Assembly: GCF_014649955.1 (NCBI RefSeq)
Contig: NZ_BMUA01000023.1
Coordinates: forward strand, 1-64,000
Reading direction: 5' to 3'
DNA length: 64,000 nt
DNA from: Streptomyces violascens
GTDB lineage: Bacteria > Actinomycetota > Actinomycetes > Streptomycetales > Streptomycetaceae
Position numbers and translations under genes: made by a program. Position 1 is the first letter of the stretch. Every line of letters begins with the position of its first letter. Of the stretch, positions 52,545-60,687 are shown piece by piece. The notes below the pieces were generated by a model. The model was not told the origin of the DNA and ran no database searches. It saw only the letters and a program-made list of their open reading frames with translations.

Positions 52545-53366
52545 ATGACCGAGTACCCGGAAGGCGCCCCTTGCTGGGTGGACGCGATGTTCGCCGACGT
52601 GGAAGGCGCCAAGACCTTCTACGGGGAGGTCCTGGGCTGGACGTTCGGCGAGGCGGCCAGTGAGTTCGGCAATTACACGCAGGCCTACTCCGACGGCAAG
52701 GCGGTCGCGGCCGTCGTCCCGCCGATGCCGGGCGGCGACGCGCCGTCGCAGTGGTGCCTGTACTTCGCCTCGCCCGACGCGGCGGCCACCGGCGAGAAGA
52801 TCAAGGCGGCCGGTGGCGAGCTGATGATGGAGCCGATGCAGGTCGGTACGTTCGGCACGATGCTGATCGCGAAGGAGCCGAGCGGCGCGGTCTTCGGCGT
52901 CTGGCAGCCGGGCGAGCACAAGGGCTTCGAGAAGGCCGGCGAGCCGGGGTCGTTCGCCTGGGCGGAGGTCTTCACGCGGGACGTGGCGAAGGTGGACGGG
53001 TTCCTGCCGAAGGTCTTCCCCTTCCAGGCCCAGAAGATGGACATGGGCGACGCCGGAGAGGGCGCGGCCATGGACTACAAGGTCTTCAGCCTGGGCGAGG
53101 GTGCGGGGCATCCGGCGCTGGGGCGGATGGCCATGGGCTCCGAGTTCCCGCCGGAGATCCCGGCGCACATCCAGGTCTTCTTCGGGGTCCCGGACTGCGA
53201 CGAGGCGGTCTCTGCGGCGCAGAAGCTGGGTGGCCGGCTCCACTTCGGACCGACGGACAGCCCGTTCGGGCGGATGGCGGCGGTTACGGATCAGCAGGGG
53301 GCGGCGTTTGCGGTCATTGACATGGGGACCCGGGTGGGGGACGTACCGGAGATGACACCGGCCTAG
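52545..53366 (+). CDS. VOC-family (glyoxalase/bleomycin resistance fold) protein, two domains
   Basis: A 273-residue protein with two tandem VOC modules. The first contains PCWVDAMFADVEGAKTFYGEVLGW and EPSGAVFGVWQP; the second contains GSFAWAEVFTRDVAKVDGFL and GAAFAVIDMGT. Such proteins in Streptomyces are usually annotated as hydroxylases or glyoxalase-like proteins without known activity. The metal ligands of true glyoxalase I are not all evident. AGAGGAG lies before the ATG. The leader contains a short direct repeat of CACACGGCACAGGACAG. It stands alone after the LacI-controlled operon. Confidence 0.88.
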   Translation: MTEYPEGAPCWVDAMFADVEGAKTFYGEVLGWTFGEAASEFGNYTQAYSDGKAVAAVVPPMPGGDAPSQWCLYFASPDAAATGEKIKAAGGELMMEPMQVGTFGTMLIAKEPSGAVFGVWQPGEHKGFEKAGEPGSFAWAEVFTRDVAKVDGFLPKVFPFQAQKMDMGDAGEGAAMDYKVFSLGEGAGHPALGRMAMGSEFPPEIPAHIQVFFGVPDCDEAVSAAQKLGGRLHFGPTDSPFGRMAAVTDQQGAAFAVIDMGTRVGDVPEMTPA

Positions 53367-53522
53367 GCCCCCACCCCGCCCCTTCCCCAAACCCGCCGGG
53401 GGTGGATGGGCTGAGCTCGACTCCTGGGGCTCCGCCCCAGACCCCGTATCGCGCCTGAAGGGCGCTCGTCCTCAAACTCCCCCAGGGCCTCAAGGGCCAG
53501 GGGGAACCCCCATGACGGGCTG
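53367..53522. repeat. dispersed GC-rich intergenic repeat, copy 2
   Basis: It starts immediately after the VOC gene stop with CCCCCACCCCGCCCCTTCCCC and CCCGCCGGGGG, then the GGGGCTCCGCCCC hairpin with AGACCCCG and GCGCCTGAAGGGCGCTCGTCC. Modules and order match copy 1. The rest of the 323-base gap, to 53689, holds two REP-like units; no gene is visible. Confidence 0.8.
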
Positions 53523-53554
53523 AAGATGCTCGGTGCCGGCAGAACCGATACCGC

Positions 53555-53660
53555 TAGGGGCGCGGGGAACTGCGCGACCGGCCACCGACGGCCCGCAGCC
53601 GAAAGAGCAGCACATGCGCGCGGCGCATGGCATCCAAGGGCGCGGGGAACTGCGCAATCG
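53555..53660. repeat. two REP-like hairpin units
   Basis: GGGCGCGGGGAACTGCGC occurs at about 53558 and 53639, separated by GCCCGCAGCCGAAAG and an inverted CATGCGCGCGGCGCATG. The same order is seen at 47790-47880, showing that the two loci carry the same element. Confidence 0.8.
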
Positions 53661-53689
53661 GCTCACCTGCCCGCCGCCGACCGAACCGC

Positions 53690-54853
53690 TCACCCCAAAC
53701 CCCCCGGGTTCAGAATCACGAACCGCCAGGTTCCGTCCTGAGCCCGGGCCGCCACGTTCACAGCCGTCCCGCACGCACCGACCCGCTCCCCGCCCGCCCC
53801 CGCCAGGGACAGGCTCCAGTCCGCGACCACCAGCGCCGTACCGTCCCCCACCACCACATGGCGAACGGTGTTCGCGATGCACGGGTCCGCCGCGATCGTC
53901 CCCTCGACCTCCGCCCGCAGCGCCGCACTTCCCCGGATGACCTCCCCCGCGACCGTACCCATCACCGCCCCCTCCCCGTACAACGCCAGAACCGCATCGG
54001 CATCGTGAGCATTCAGAGCGTCCTGAAAAGCACGCGGCAGCAGCGCCGGATCGCCGACGGGCGGTGGCGGCACGGCGCCATGTCGCAGGAAGGCAGCCAC
54101 GCACGCGTTCACCTCTCCGGGGTGCGTCAAGCTCGGGGTGTGGCCCGCGTCCGGGATGACCGCCAGGCCCACGGCGCCGGGCAAGCGATCGCGGAGCATC
54201 CGCCCCAGCGGCAACGGCACCGGAAGGTCGGCCTCCCCGTGCACGATCAGGGCCGGCTGCGTGATCTCCCCGAGGCGTGCGGAGATGTCGTCCACGCCCA
54301 TCAGCACGGCCACCGCATCGGCCAGCCGTTCCCGCGGCTGGGCTCGCCACTCCCGCAGCCACTCCTCGTGGACGTCCGGCCTGCCGAGCAGCAGATCGAG
54401 AAGAACCGGAGCCACCGCGCCCGGGCCACCCGCGCGGAAGCCTTCGCCGACCCCGCCCATCTGAGCCAGCGCCTCCCCGGGCCAGGCCACGGCCGCGGTG
54501 TCGATCAGGACGAGGGACCCGACCCGTTCCGGCGCGCGCAGGGCCGCGCGGAGCGACAGGAAGCCGCCCTGGGAGTGGCCGACCAGAGCCGCCCGCTCGA
54601 CACCGAGATGGTCGAGCAGGCCCAGCAGATCGTCGGCGGAGTCCCAGTACGTGTACAGATCACCGTCGTCCTTGGTGCGCCCGTGCAGCCGCGCGTCCCA
54701 CACCACGCACCTGAACTCCCCAGCCAGTGCGCTTACTTGGGGCTCCCACATCCGGCGGTTCATGAGGTTGCCGTGGCTGAAGACGACCACCGGGCCGTCG
54801 CCCCCGGTGTCCTCGAAGTACAGCTGCTGACCGTTGACGGATGCGTAAGGCAT
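53690..54853 (-). CDS. alpha/beta hydrolase fused to a SnoaL/NTF2-like domain
   Basis: A 387-residue protein. Residues 1 to about 262 are an alpha/beta hydrolase: the oxyanion region VVFSHGNLMNRRMW, nucleophile Ser in GHSQGG, an acid after LIVHGEADLPVPL, and His in DAGHTPSLTHP. Residues of about 285-387 have the NTF2/SnoaL pattern: FQDALNAHDADAVLALYGEGAVM, GSAALRAEVEG and VVADWSLSLAG. The fusion pairs a catalytic hydrolase with a small cone-shaped domain that may bind ligand or dimerise. ATG at 54853 has AGGAGAAGG upstream. It is divergent from an AraC regulator 203 bases away, which probably controls it. Confidence 0.9.
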   Translation of the reverse strand: MPYASVNGQQLYFEDTGGDGPVVVFSHGNLMNRRMWEPQVSALAGEFRCVVWDARLHGRTKDDGDLYTYWDSADDLLGLLDHLGVERAALVGHSQGGFLSLRAALRAPERVGSLVLIDTAAVAWPGEALAQMGGVGEGFRAGGPGAVAPVLLDLLLGRPDVHEEWLREWRAQPRERLADAVAVLMGVDDISARLGEITQPALIVHGEADLPVPLPLGRMLRDRLPGAVGLAVIPDAGHTPSLTHPGEVNACVAAFLRHGAVPPPPVGDPALLPRAFQDALNAHDADAVLALYGEGAVMGTVAGEVIRGSAALRAEVEGTIAADPCIANTVRHVVVGDGTALVVADWSLSLAGAGGERVGACGTAVNVAARAQDGTWRFVILNPGGLG

Positions 54854-55056
54854 GCGCCTTCTCCTGTCGGAATCGGGAACGGGAACGGGAGCCGCTCGTC
54901 CAATCGGGAGCGGCCGTCGGAGACGGACTCCACCGTGCCCGTCCGGAGCGGGGCCGGTTTGCCCGTGCGCGCACACCCGGTTGTCCATACGCGCACGGGA
55001 ATCCGCCACCAGGGCTCTGACGTTCCCCTGGGTGAGCGAGGGAAGGGCGAGGCGCC

Positions 55057-56019
55057 GTGACCGTACGCCTGCGGACGCAGGACCATGCCGCGGCGGAGCG
55101 GCGCGCATTCTGGCAGGACGTGGTGTGCGACAGCTTCGTGCCGGTGCACGTCAGGCCACTGCACGACGACGATCCGTTCCGTGGGGAGATCACGGCGGAC
55201 CGGCTCGGCGCGGTCCGGTTCTCCGAGATCACGGCCGACCCGAGCCAGGTGGACCGTACGCCCCGGCTGATCGCGCGCTCGGACGCGGAGTACCTGCTGG
55301 TGGGCCTGGTTCAGGGCGGCAGCGCGGTGGTTCGGCAGGACGGCCGCGAGGCGGAGCTGCGCCCCGGGGACCTGGCCTGTTACGACACCTCCCGGCCCTA
55401 CACCCTCGTGTGCGGGGAGGACTTCTCGATGCTGGAGTTCATGCTTCCGCACCGTCTGGCCCACCTGGACAGCGGCCGGACGGGCGAGGTGACGGCGACG
55501 CGCTTCTCGGCGAGCGAGGGGGTGGGCGCACTGGTCTTCCCGTTCCTGACCCGCCTGGCCAGGCACTCCTGCGACTACGCGGACAGCGCGGCCGTGCTCG
55601 CCCAGACCGCCGGCGACCTGCTCGCCACGATGCTGGCGGAGCGGGTCCGCCCGCCGGGCGACGACCAGGGGGCCGCCCGCCGCACCACGCTGCTACGGGC
55701 CCGCGCGTACATCGACCAGAACCTGGCGGACCCCGGTCTGTCCCCGGAACGGATCGCGCGGGCGCACCACGTCTCCCTCCGCCACCTGCAGAAGCTGTTC
55801 GCCGAGGAGGGGACGACGGTGACGGGCTGGATCAGGGCGCGGCGCCTGGAGGGCTGCCGACGGGAACTGGCCGGGCCATACGGGGCGGATCGCACGGTGG
55901 GGGCGATCGCGGCGCGCTGGGGGTTCCCGAACTTGGCCCACTTCAGCCGGGCCTTCAAGGCGGTGTACGGGGTGGGGCCGCGCGAATTCCGCGCGGCGGG
56001 GGGTGGGGCAGGACGCTGA
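55057..56019 (+). CDS. AraC-family transcriptional regulator (AraC-binding-like domain)
   Basis: A 320-residue regulator. The N-terminal part (about 1-190) is an AraC-binding-like cupin domain with VGLVQGGSAVVRQDGREAEL, GDLACYDTSRPY and SMLEFMLP. The C-terminal part has two helix-turn-helix motifs: LSPERIARAHHVSLRHLQKLF and TVGAIAARWGFPNLAHFSRAF, ending in YGVGPREFR. GTG at 55057 follows GGAAGGGCGAGG. It is divergent from the hydrolase/SnoaL gene. Its effector is unknown. Confidence 0.93.
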   Translation: MTVRLRTQDHAAAERRAFWQDVVCDSFVPVHVRPLHDDDPFRGEITADRLGAVRFSEITADPSQVDRTPRLIARSDAEYLLVGLVQGGSAVVRQDGREAELRPGDLACYDTSRPYTLVCGEDFSMLEFMLPHRLAHLDSGRTGEVTATRFSASEGVGALVFPFLTRLARHSCDYADSAAVLAQTAGDLLATMLAERVRPPGDDQGAARRTTLLRARAYIDQNLADPGLSPERIARAHHVSLRHLQKLFAEEGTTVTGWIRARRLEGCRRELAGPYGADRTVGAIAARWGFPNLAHFSRAFKAVYGVGPREFRAAGGGAGR

Positions 56020-56290
56020 CCCCCACCCCGCCCCTTCCCCAGACCCTCCGGGGGTTGGAAAGGGGTGAAGCCGGGTTTCCTGGGGCTCCACCCCAGGACG
56101 ACCGAGGGGCCGCGCCCGGCAACCAATCCCCCGGCGGGTTTCGGGAAGGGGCGGGGTGGGGCGCCTTCCGGGGTCTGGGGCGGAGCCCCAGGGACAGCCG
56201 CCGAGCCGCATCAGAGCGGCATCCCCCGGAGGGCCCCGCGGCGGAGCCGCAGACTGTCACAGCCGGAAGGGGCAGGGTGGGGGAAGATCC
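56020..56290. repeat. dispersed GC-rich intergenic repeat, copy 3 (composite)
   Basis: The gap between the AraC gene and the next TIM-barrel gene is filled by repeat modules: CCCCCACCCCGCCCCTTCCCC, GGGCTCCACCCCAGG, an inverted GGGTCTGGGGCGGAGCCCCAGG, and at 56231-56275 the CGCGGCGGAGCCGC plus TGTCACAGC module that is also found inside iolC. Confidence 0.8.
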
Positions 56291-56316
56291 CCCCGAGCCG
56301 AAAGGACCCCGCCCCC

Positions 56317-57108
56317 ATGAAATTCGCCCTATCCACCCTCGGCCTCCCCGGCATGCCCCTCCCCGAGGTCGCCCACCTCGCCGCCCGCACGGGCTACACC
56401 GGCGTAGAACTCCGCGCCCACCCCGAGTCCCACATCCACCCCCACCTCACCCCCACCCAACGCAAGGCCGTCACCGCCGAGTTCAAGAAGGCCCGCATCG
56501 AAATCCTCTCCATCGCCGGCTACGCCCGAGTCGCAGACCGGGCCGACAACACCGACCTCCCCCAACTCATCGATCTGGCAAGGGACTTGGGAGCCAGCTA
56601 TCTCCGCGTCTTCCCCGGCGGAGCCGACAACCCCCACGCCGACGACACGGCCGTCCACCGGCTGGCCCAAGCCGCCCAGCAACCCGGCGTCGGCACCGGC
56701 GGGGTCCGCATCCTCCTCGAAACCCACGACTCCCACCGCACGGGCGAAGCAATCGCCCGAGTCCTGAACCGCATCGAAGGCAAAGAGAACAAACAGAACA
56801 CCGGCGCCCTCTGGGACGTCATGCACACCTGGCTCGGCGGCGAGACCCCCGCCGAGTCCTACCGGCACCTCGCCCCCCACCTCGGCTACACCCAGGTCAA
56901 GGACATCGCCTCGGCGAGCGACACCACCCCCCTCCCCCTCGGCAAGGGCGCACTCCCCCTCAGCGAGTGCCTCGCTCTGCTGCCGTCGGACGGCTGGGTG
57001 TGCTGGGAGTACGAGAAGCGCTGGTATCCCGAGGCCGCTCCCCTCCCGGAACTGCTCCAAGCCGGACGGGAGTACTTGACGCAACTGCTGGCCGGGACAG
57101 CGAAGTAA
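56317..57108 (+). CDS. TIM-barrel sugar isomerase/epimerase-like protein
   Basis: A 263-residue xylose-isomerase-like TIM barrel beginning MKFALSTLGLPGMPLPEV. Candidate metal ligands are the Glu in YTGVELRAHPE, the Glu in RILLETHDSH, the Asp and His in ALWDVMHTWLGGE, and the Glu in WVCWEYEKRWYPE. GAAAGGAC lies 11 bases before the ATG. Its last 149 bases overlap the convergent EamA transporter gene. It is a paralogue of the proteins encoded at 36916 and 51578, but no dehydrogenase accompanies it. Confidence 0.88.
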   Translation: MKFALSTLGLPGMPLPEVAHLAARTGYTGVELRAHPESHIHPHLTPTQRKAVTAEFKKARIEILSIAGYARVADRADNTDLPQLIDLARDLGASYLRVFPGGADNPHADDTAVHRLAQAAQQPGVGTGGVRILLETHDSHRTGEAIARVLNRIEGKENKQNTGALWDVMHTWLGGETPAESYRHLAPHLGYTQVKDIASASDTTPLPLGKGALPLSECLALLPSDGWVCWEYEKRWYPEAAPLPELLQAGREYLTQLLAGTAK

Positions 57109-57940
57109 GCCCCACCCCGCCCACGAGCAGCGCCGCCGCGCACCACCGCAGCGGCGTCACCGACTCACCGAGGAGCACCGCCGCCGCCGACATCCCGAAC
57201 ACCGGAACCAGCAGGCTGAACGGCGCCACCGTCGACGCCGGGTAGCGGCGCAGCAGCATCCCCCACGCCCCGAACCCGAACACCGTACTGATCCACGCCA
57301 CGTACACCAGCGCCCCGGCACCGCCCCGGTCGAACCCCGCCAGCGCCTCCGCATCCCGCCCCGGGCCCTCAAAGACAACAGAAAGAACCAGCAGCGGGAG
57401 CACGGGGACCACCGACACCCACACCATGAAGTTGAGCGCGTCCGGCGGGGCCGCCTTGCGGGTCAGCACGTTCGACACGCCCCAGCACGCCGCCGCCCCC
57501 ACCGTCAGCGCGAAGGCGAACAGCGGGCCGCCCGACCCCTCGTCCACCCCCGCCACCACGATCCCCGCAAGAGCCACGCACATCCCCAACAGCCTTGCCC
57601 TGCCCGGTCGTTCACCCAGTACCACCATCGCCACGACCGCCGTGAACACAGCCTGGATCTGAAGGACGAGGGAGGACAGCCCGGCCGGCATCCCCTGGCT
57701 CATCCCGATGAACAGCAGCCCGAACTTCGCCACCCCGAGCACAAGACCCACCGCCACGATCCACTTCCAGGCCACCTTGGGCCGCCCCACGAAGAACACG
57801 GCGGGCAGCGCCGCGACCAGGAAGCGCAGGGCGGAGAACAGCAGCGGCGGGAAGTGGCCGAGTCCCATGTCGATGACGACGAAGTTGACCCCCCAGACGG
57901 CGGTGACGAGCACGGCGAGCGCGATATGTACGGGACGCAT
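56960..57940 (-). CDS. DMT-superfamily transporter (EamA domain)
   Basis: A 326-residue membrane protein with about ten helices in two EamA repeats. It starts IALAVLVTAVWGVNFVVIDMG, with ALRFLVAALPAVFFVG and LLVPVFGMSAAAVLLGE in the second half. After the last helix (GGVGLTSLSRP) a hydrophilic tail of about 35 residues, rich in Ser, Thr, Arg and Pro, runs into the 3' end of the convergent TIM-barrel gene. The substrate is unknown; the family exports amino acids or metabolites. It is divergent from a LysR regulator 140 bases away, which probably controls it. Confidence 0.92.
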   Translation of the reverse strand: MRPVHIALAVLVTAVWGVNFVVIDMGLGHFPPLLFSALRFLVAALPAVFFVGRPKVAWKWIVAVGLVLGVAKFGLLFIGMSQGMPAGLSSLVLQIQAVFTAVVAMVVLGERPGRARLLGMCVALAGIVVAGVDEGSGGPLFAFALTVGAAACWGVSNVLTRKAAPPDALNFMVWVSVVPVLPLLVLSVVFEGPGRDAEALAGFDRGGAGALVYVAWISTVFGFGAWGMLLRRYPASTVAPFSLLVPVFGMSAAAVLLGESVTPLRWCAAALLVGGVGLTSLSRPAVASSTPVRLGAVPGGERPRDTSASRTPSTPSRPTAAERGTR

Positions 57941-58080
57941 GCGTCGAGGATCACCGCCCCCGACCATTCAGCACCAGCGCGGATTCCTTGATGATGGGAT
58001 GAAGCCGTGCTAAATCCAACGCTCAATCCGGAACCCCGGAGCACCCCGGAACCCGAAACCCGGCATCCCTCGGAGGGCTC

Positions 58081-58986
58081 GTGCTCGATCTGGCTCGGCT
58101 GCGCGCACTGCACGCGGTCCACATCCACGGCTCGGTCGCCGCCGCTGCCGCCGCGCTCGGCTACACCCCGTCCGCGATCTCCCAGCAGATCACCAAGCTG
58201 GAACGCGAGACCCGTACGACCCTCCTGGAACGACGCGGCCGGGGCATCGCGCTCACCGAGGACGCACTCCATCTCGCCTCTGCGGCACGGGAGTTGATGG
58301 ACATCGTCGAGCGTACGGAGACCACGCTCGAAGAGCGGCGCGGCCTGCCCACCGGGCAGCTCTCCATAGGCGCCTTCGCCACGGCCGCACGCGGACTCCT
58401 CCCGGCCGCCCTCGCCTCGCTGGCCCGCCAACACCCCGCGCTGGAAACGAGGTTGTCCGAAGTCGACCCGCACGTCTCGGTCGACCTGGTGACCAAGGGC
58501 GTCATCGATCTGGCCGTCGCACACGACTGGGACATCGCGCCGCTGCCCGCCCCCGAGGGCGTCGAGCAGGAACCCCTCGGCGACGACCACTGCGACGTAC
58601 TGGTCCCGGCGGGCCACCCCCTGGCCGCCCGCCCCGCGATCCGCCGCGCCGACCTCGCCCACGAGCCGTGGATCTGCCAGCCACCCGGCTCGGTCTGCCA
58701 CGACTGGCTCGTACGCACCCTGCGCGCCGACGGCCACGAGCCCGATCTGCGCCACCAGGCGGCCGAGTACCACACCCAACTCGCCCTGGTGGCAGCCGGG
58801 TTGGGCATCGCCCTGATCCCACGACTGGGCCGGGGCCCGCTTCCCGAGGGCGTCGTGGCCCTGCACCTAGACCCGGTACCGACCCGCCGCCTGTACGCAC
58901 TCTGGCGCACGGGAGCGGCCCGCCGCCCGGCGATCACGGCAACGGTTCACGCCCTCCGGGAAGCGTGGGCCAACCTCAGCGAGTGA
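58081..58986 (+). CDS. LysR-family transcriptional regulator
   Basis: A 301-residue regulator. The winged helix-turn-helix spans about residues 1-60 with LARLRALHAVHIHGSVAAAA, LGYTPSAISQQITKLERE and LLERRGRGIALTEDA, followed by a linker helix and a two-lobed effector domain (LSIGAFATAARGLLPAALA, LALVAAGLGIALIP). The GTG has GGAGGG just upstream. It is divergent from the EamA transporter gene, an arrangement usual for LysR control of an exporter. Its last 11 bases overlap the convergent DUF397 gene. Confidence 0.93.
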   Translation: MLDLARLRALHAVHIHGSVAAAAAALGYTPSAISQQITKLERETRTTLLERRGRGIALTEDALHLASAARELMDIVERTETTLEERRGLPTGQLSIGAFATAARGLLPAALASLARQHPALETRLSEVDPHVSVDLVTKGVIDLAVAHDWDIAPLPAPEGVEQEPLGDDHCDVLVPAGHPLAARPAIRRADLAHEPWICQPPGSVCHDWLVRTLRADGHEPDLRHQAAEYHTQLALVAAGLGIALIPRLGRGPLPEGVVALHLDPVPTRRLYALWRTGAARRPAITATVHALREAWANLSE

Positions 58987-59341
58987 GGACCCCGCCCTTG
59001 ACCCCGTCGATGAATGACGTCCAGGCCGCCGGCCCGAACACGACGGCGGGCCCGGTCGGGTTCTTGCTGTCCCGCACCGGTACGCACATCGTGCAGGAGT
59101 CGCTGAACTCCAGGCACTCCCCGCCGCCTGGCCCGCTGTACGTCGACTTCTGCCAGGTCTCGCAAGCGTCGTTGACTTCGAGACAACTGCCTTCGCTGGG
59201 CCCGCTGTACGAGGACTTCCGCCAAGACGCATACACCTCGCTGACTTCGAGGCATTCGCCGCTGTCGCCGCCGCTATAGCTGGACTTCCGCCAACCGTTC
59301 AGGACCGAGGCGTCGGACACGATGTGCTCACTGCGCTTCAT
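58976..59341 (-). CDS. DUF397 protein with three tandem motif copies
   Basis: A 121-residue protein. The DUF397 core motif occurs three times in a row: WRKSSYSGGDSGECLEVSE, WRKSSYSGPSEGSCLEVND, then WQKSTYSGPGGGECLEFSD, and only the last copy continues into the full domain (VPVRDSKNPTGPAVVFGPAAWTSFI). Normal DUF397 proteins are 60-80 residues with one copy. The ATG at 59341 overlaps the end of the XRE regulator gene by 14 bases, so the two are coupled. DUF397 proteins with XRE/DUF5753 regulators form the Streptomyces BldB/WhiJ/AbaA-like regulatory systems, where the small protein antagonises the DNA-binding one. Confidence 0.92.
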   Translation of the reverse strand: MKRSEHIVSDASVLNGWRKSSYSGGDSGECLEVSEVYASWRKSSYSGPSEGSCLEVNDACETWQKSTYSGPGGGECLEFSDSCTMCVPVRDSKNPTGPAVVFGPAAWTSFIDGVKGGVLTR

Positions 59342-60152
59342 GCTCGTAATCCTCCGCCACGGAGCGCAGCAGCGCCAGAGACCTATGGTGCGACAACGCG
59401 TCACCCAAGGCGTGATCGTAGACCTCCTGGCACTGCCGCACCACGGACGGAAGTTCCCAGACCCTGCCGGTCTTCAGGCCCTCCACGTACGCAATGGGCG
59501 GGAGGTCGCTGAACCACAGCAGCGAGACATGCCCCTCCAACAGAGCATGCGGGCCCGCCTCGTACGGGAGCACGTGGAAGCGGATGCGACGACTTTCACC
59601 CAACTCCAGCAGGTGCCGGAGCTGTTCGCACATCACGAGTGGTCCGCCGATGGGTCGCCGCAACACCGCCTCGTCGAGCATGGTCCACACCACGGGCTTG
59701 TCGAAGTCCTGGAGAATCCGCGCGCGTTCCAACCGTGTGCCAAGAAGGCGGTCACGTTCCTCGTCGCTCTTGGGCGGATAGCCCGAGCCGAGCACTTCGC
59801 GCGCATACGCTTCCGTCTGCAGGAATCCCGGCACCAGCTTGGGTGCGTACTGGCGAATCAGCGTCGCCTGCTGCTCGAACTCCAGGACCTCCGCGAAGTG
59901 TTCAGCGACTACACGACCATCCAGCGTCGGCAGGAACCGCTCAAAGAACCCATCCGTACCCAGCACCTTGTCCAGCCGACGCGCATCATCCAGGCTCGGC
60001 CGCCTCCGCCCCGCCTCGATATGGGCGATGTGCGTGCGCGACATCACCGCACGCTCACTGAGCCCCTCCTGCGTGAGCCCGGCCGCCTCCCTGCGGGCCC
60101 TGAGTTCCTCGCCGTACTTGATGCGGGATACGGGGTTGTCCTCGATCGCCAC
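59328..60152 (-). CDS. XRE-family regulator with DUF5753 domain (WhiJ-like)
   Basis: A 274-residue regulator. The helix-turn-helix YGEELRARREAAGLTQEGLSE, with SRTHIAHIEAGRRRPS, spans about residues 13-65. The DUF5753 domain follows to the C-terminus, with ATLIRQYAPKLVPGFLQTEAYAREVL, VVWTMLDEAVLRRPIGG, LPYEAGPHALLEG and YVEGLKTGRVWE. I chose the GTG at 60152 because AAGGGAG lies eight bases upstream; an ATG ten codons earlier is possible. It pairs with the DUF397 gene downstream and is divergent from a small unknown gene. Confidence 0.92.
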   Translation of the reverse strand: MAIEDNPVSRIKYGEELRARREAAGLTQEGLSERAVMSRTHIAHIEAGRRRPSLDDARRLDKVLGTDGFFERFLPTLDGRVVAEHFAEVLEFEQQATLIRQYAPKLVPGFLQTEAYAREVLGSGYPPKSDEERDRLLGTRLERARILQDFDKPVVWTMLDEAVLRRPIGGPLVMCEQLRHLLELGESRRIRFHVLPYEAGPHALLEGHVSLLWFSDLPPIAYVEGLKTGRVWELPSVVRQCQEVYDHALGDALSHHRSLALLRSVAEDYEHEAQ

Positions 60153-60265
60153 GACATCAACTCCCTTGCGTGCGGGCTCCATTGTCACGCTCTGTGCACT
60201 AGCCAGCGTACGGAACGTGACCCCACGCTGTAAGCGGAACGCCACACACAGTGAGAGGCAGTCGT

Positions 60266-60487
60266 ATGGGAGCCCACGCCATGGGGGCGTATGTCGCCCA
60301 CACCGGTACGGACGTGTACGGACCCGGCAAGGTGATCGGCACGGACGGTGACTGGCGGCGCGTCCGGTTCGTGTACTTCGTCGCGACCGTCGCCGTACGC
60401 GATCTGCGCACGGCCTCTCCGCGGGAAGAAGGGGAAGTGCGCGCATGGCTGAGGGAGAAGGCCGCCCGGCATGGGGGCAACTGGTAG
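60266..60487 (+). CDS. small hypothetical protein divergent from the XRE-DUF397 module
   Basis: A 73-residue protein that starts MGAHAMGAYVAHTGTDVYG and ends with a charged stretch EEGEVRAWLREKAARHGGNW. No known domain is recognised. The ATG has GAGAGGCAG six bases upstream. XRE-DUF397 pairs are often flanked by a third small or ATP-binding gene; this could be the local partner. The next 200 bases to the AhpD gene contain an in-frame open stretch (from 60445, with SRDGGRTWEPYVMPRPG) that could be a second small gene, but no start there is convincing. Confidence 0.65.
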   Translation: MGAHAMGAYVAHTGTDVYGPGKVIGTDGDWRRVRFVYFVATVAVRDLRTASPREEGEVRAWLREKAARHGGNW

Positions 60488-60687
60488 CGGGCCCCGCGCC
60501 GGCGTTGCGGGTGTCGCGGGACGGTGGGCGGACGTGGGAGCCGTACGTCATGCCGCGCCCCGGGCTGGAGGCCGTAGAGGGGTCCGAAAAAGAAATTCGG
60601 CGCGGCTGTCACATCCCCGTACCCCCAGGTGTCAGGGCAGTGAAAGCGAACGACGAAGCAGGCCCACCAGACACAGGAGTCGCAGCC

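Noticed and set aside
60445..60687. N-terminal extension of the AhpD protein or a separate small gene
   Set aside because: The frame is open, but no good ribosome site precedes any early start, while AGGAG stands before the ATG at 60688, which gives the normal AhpD length.
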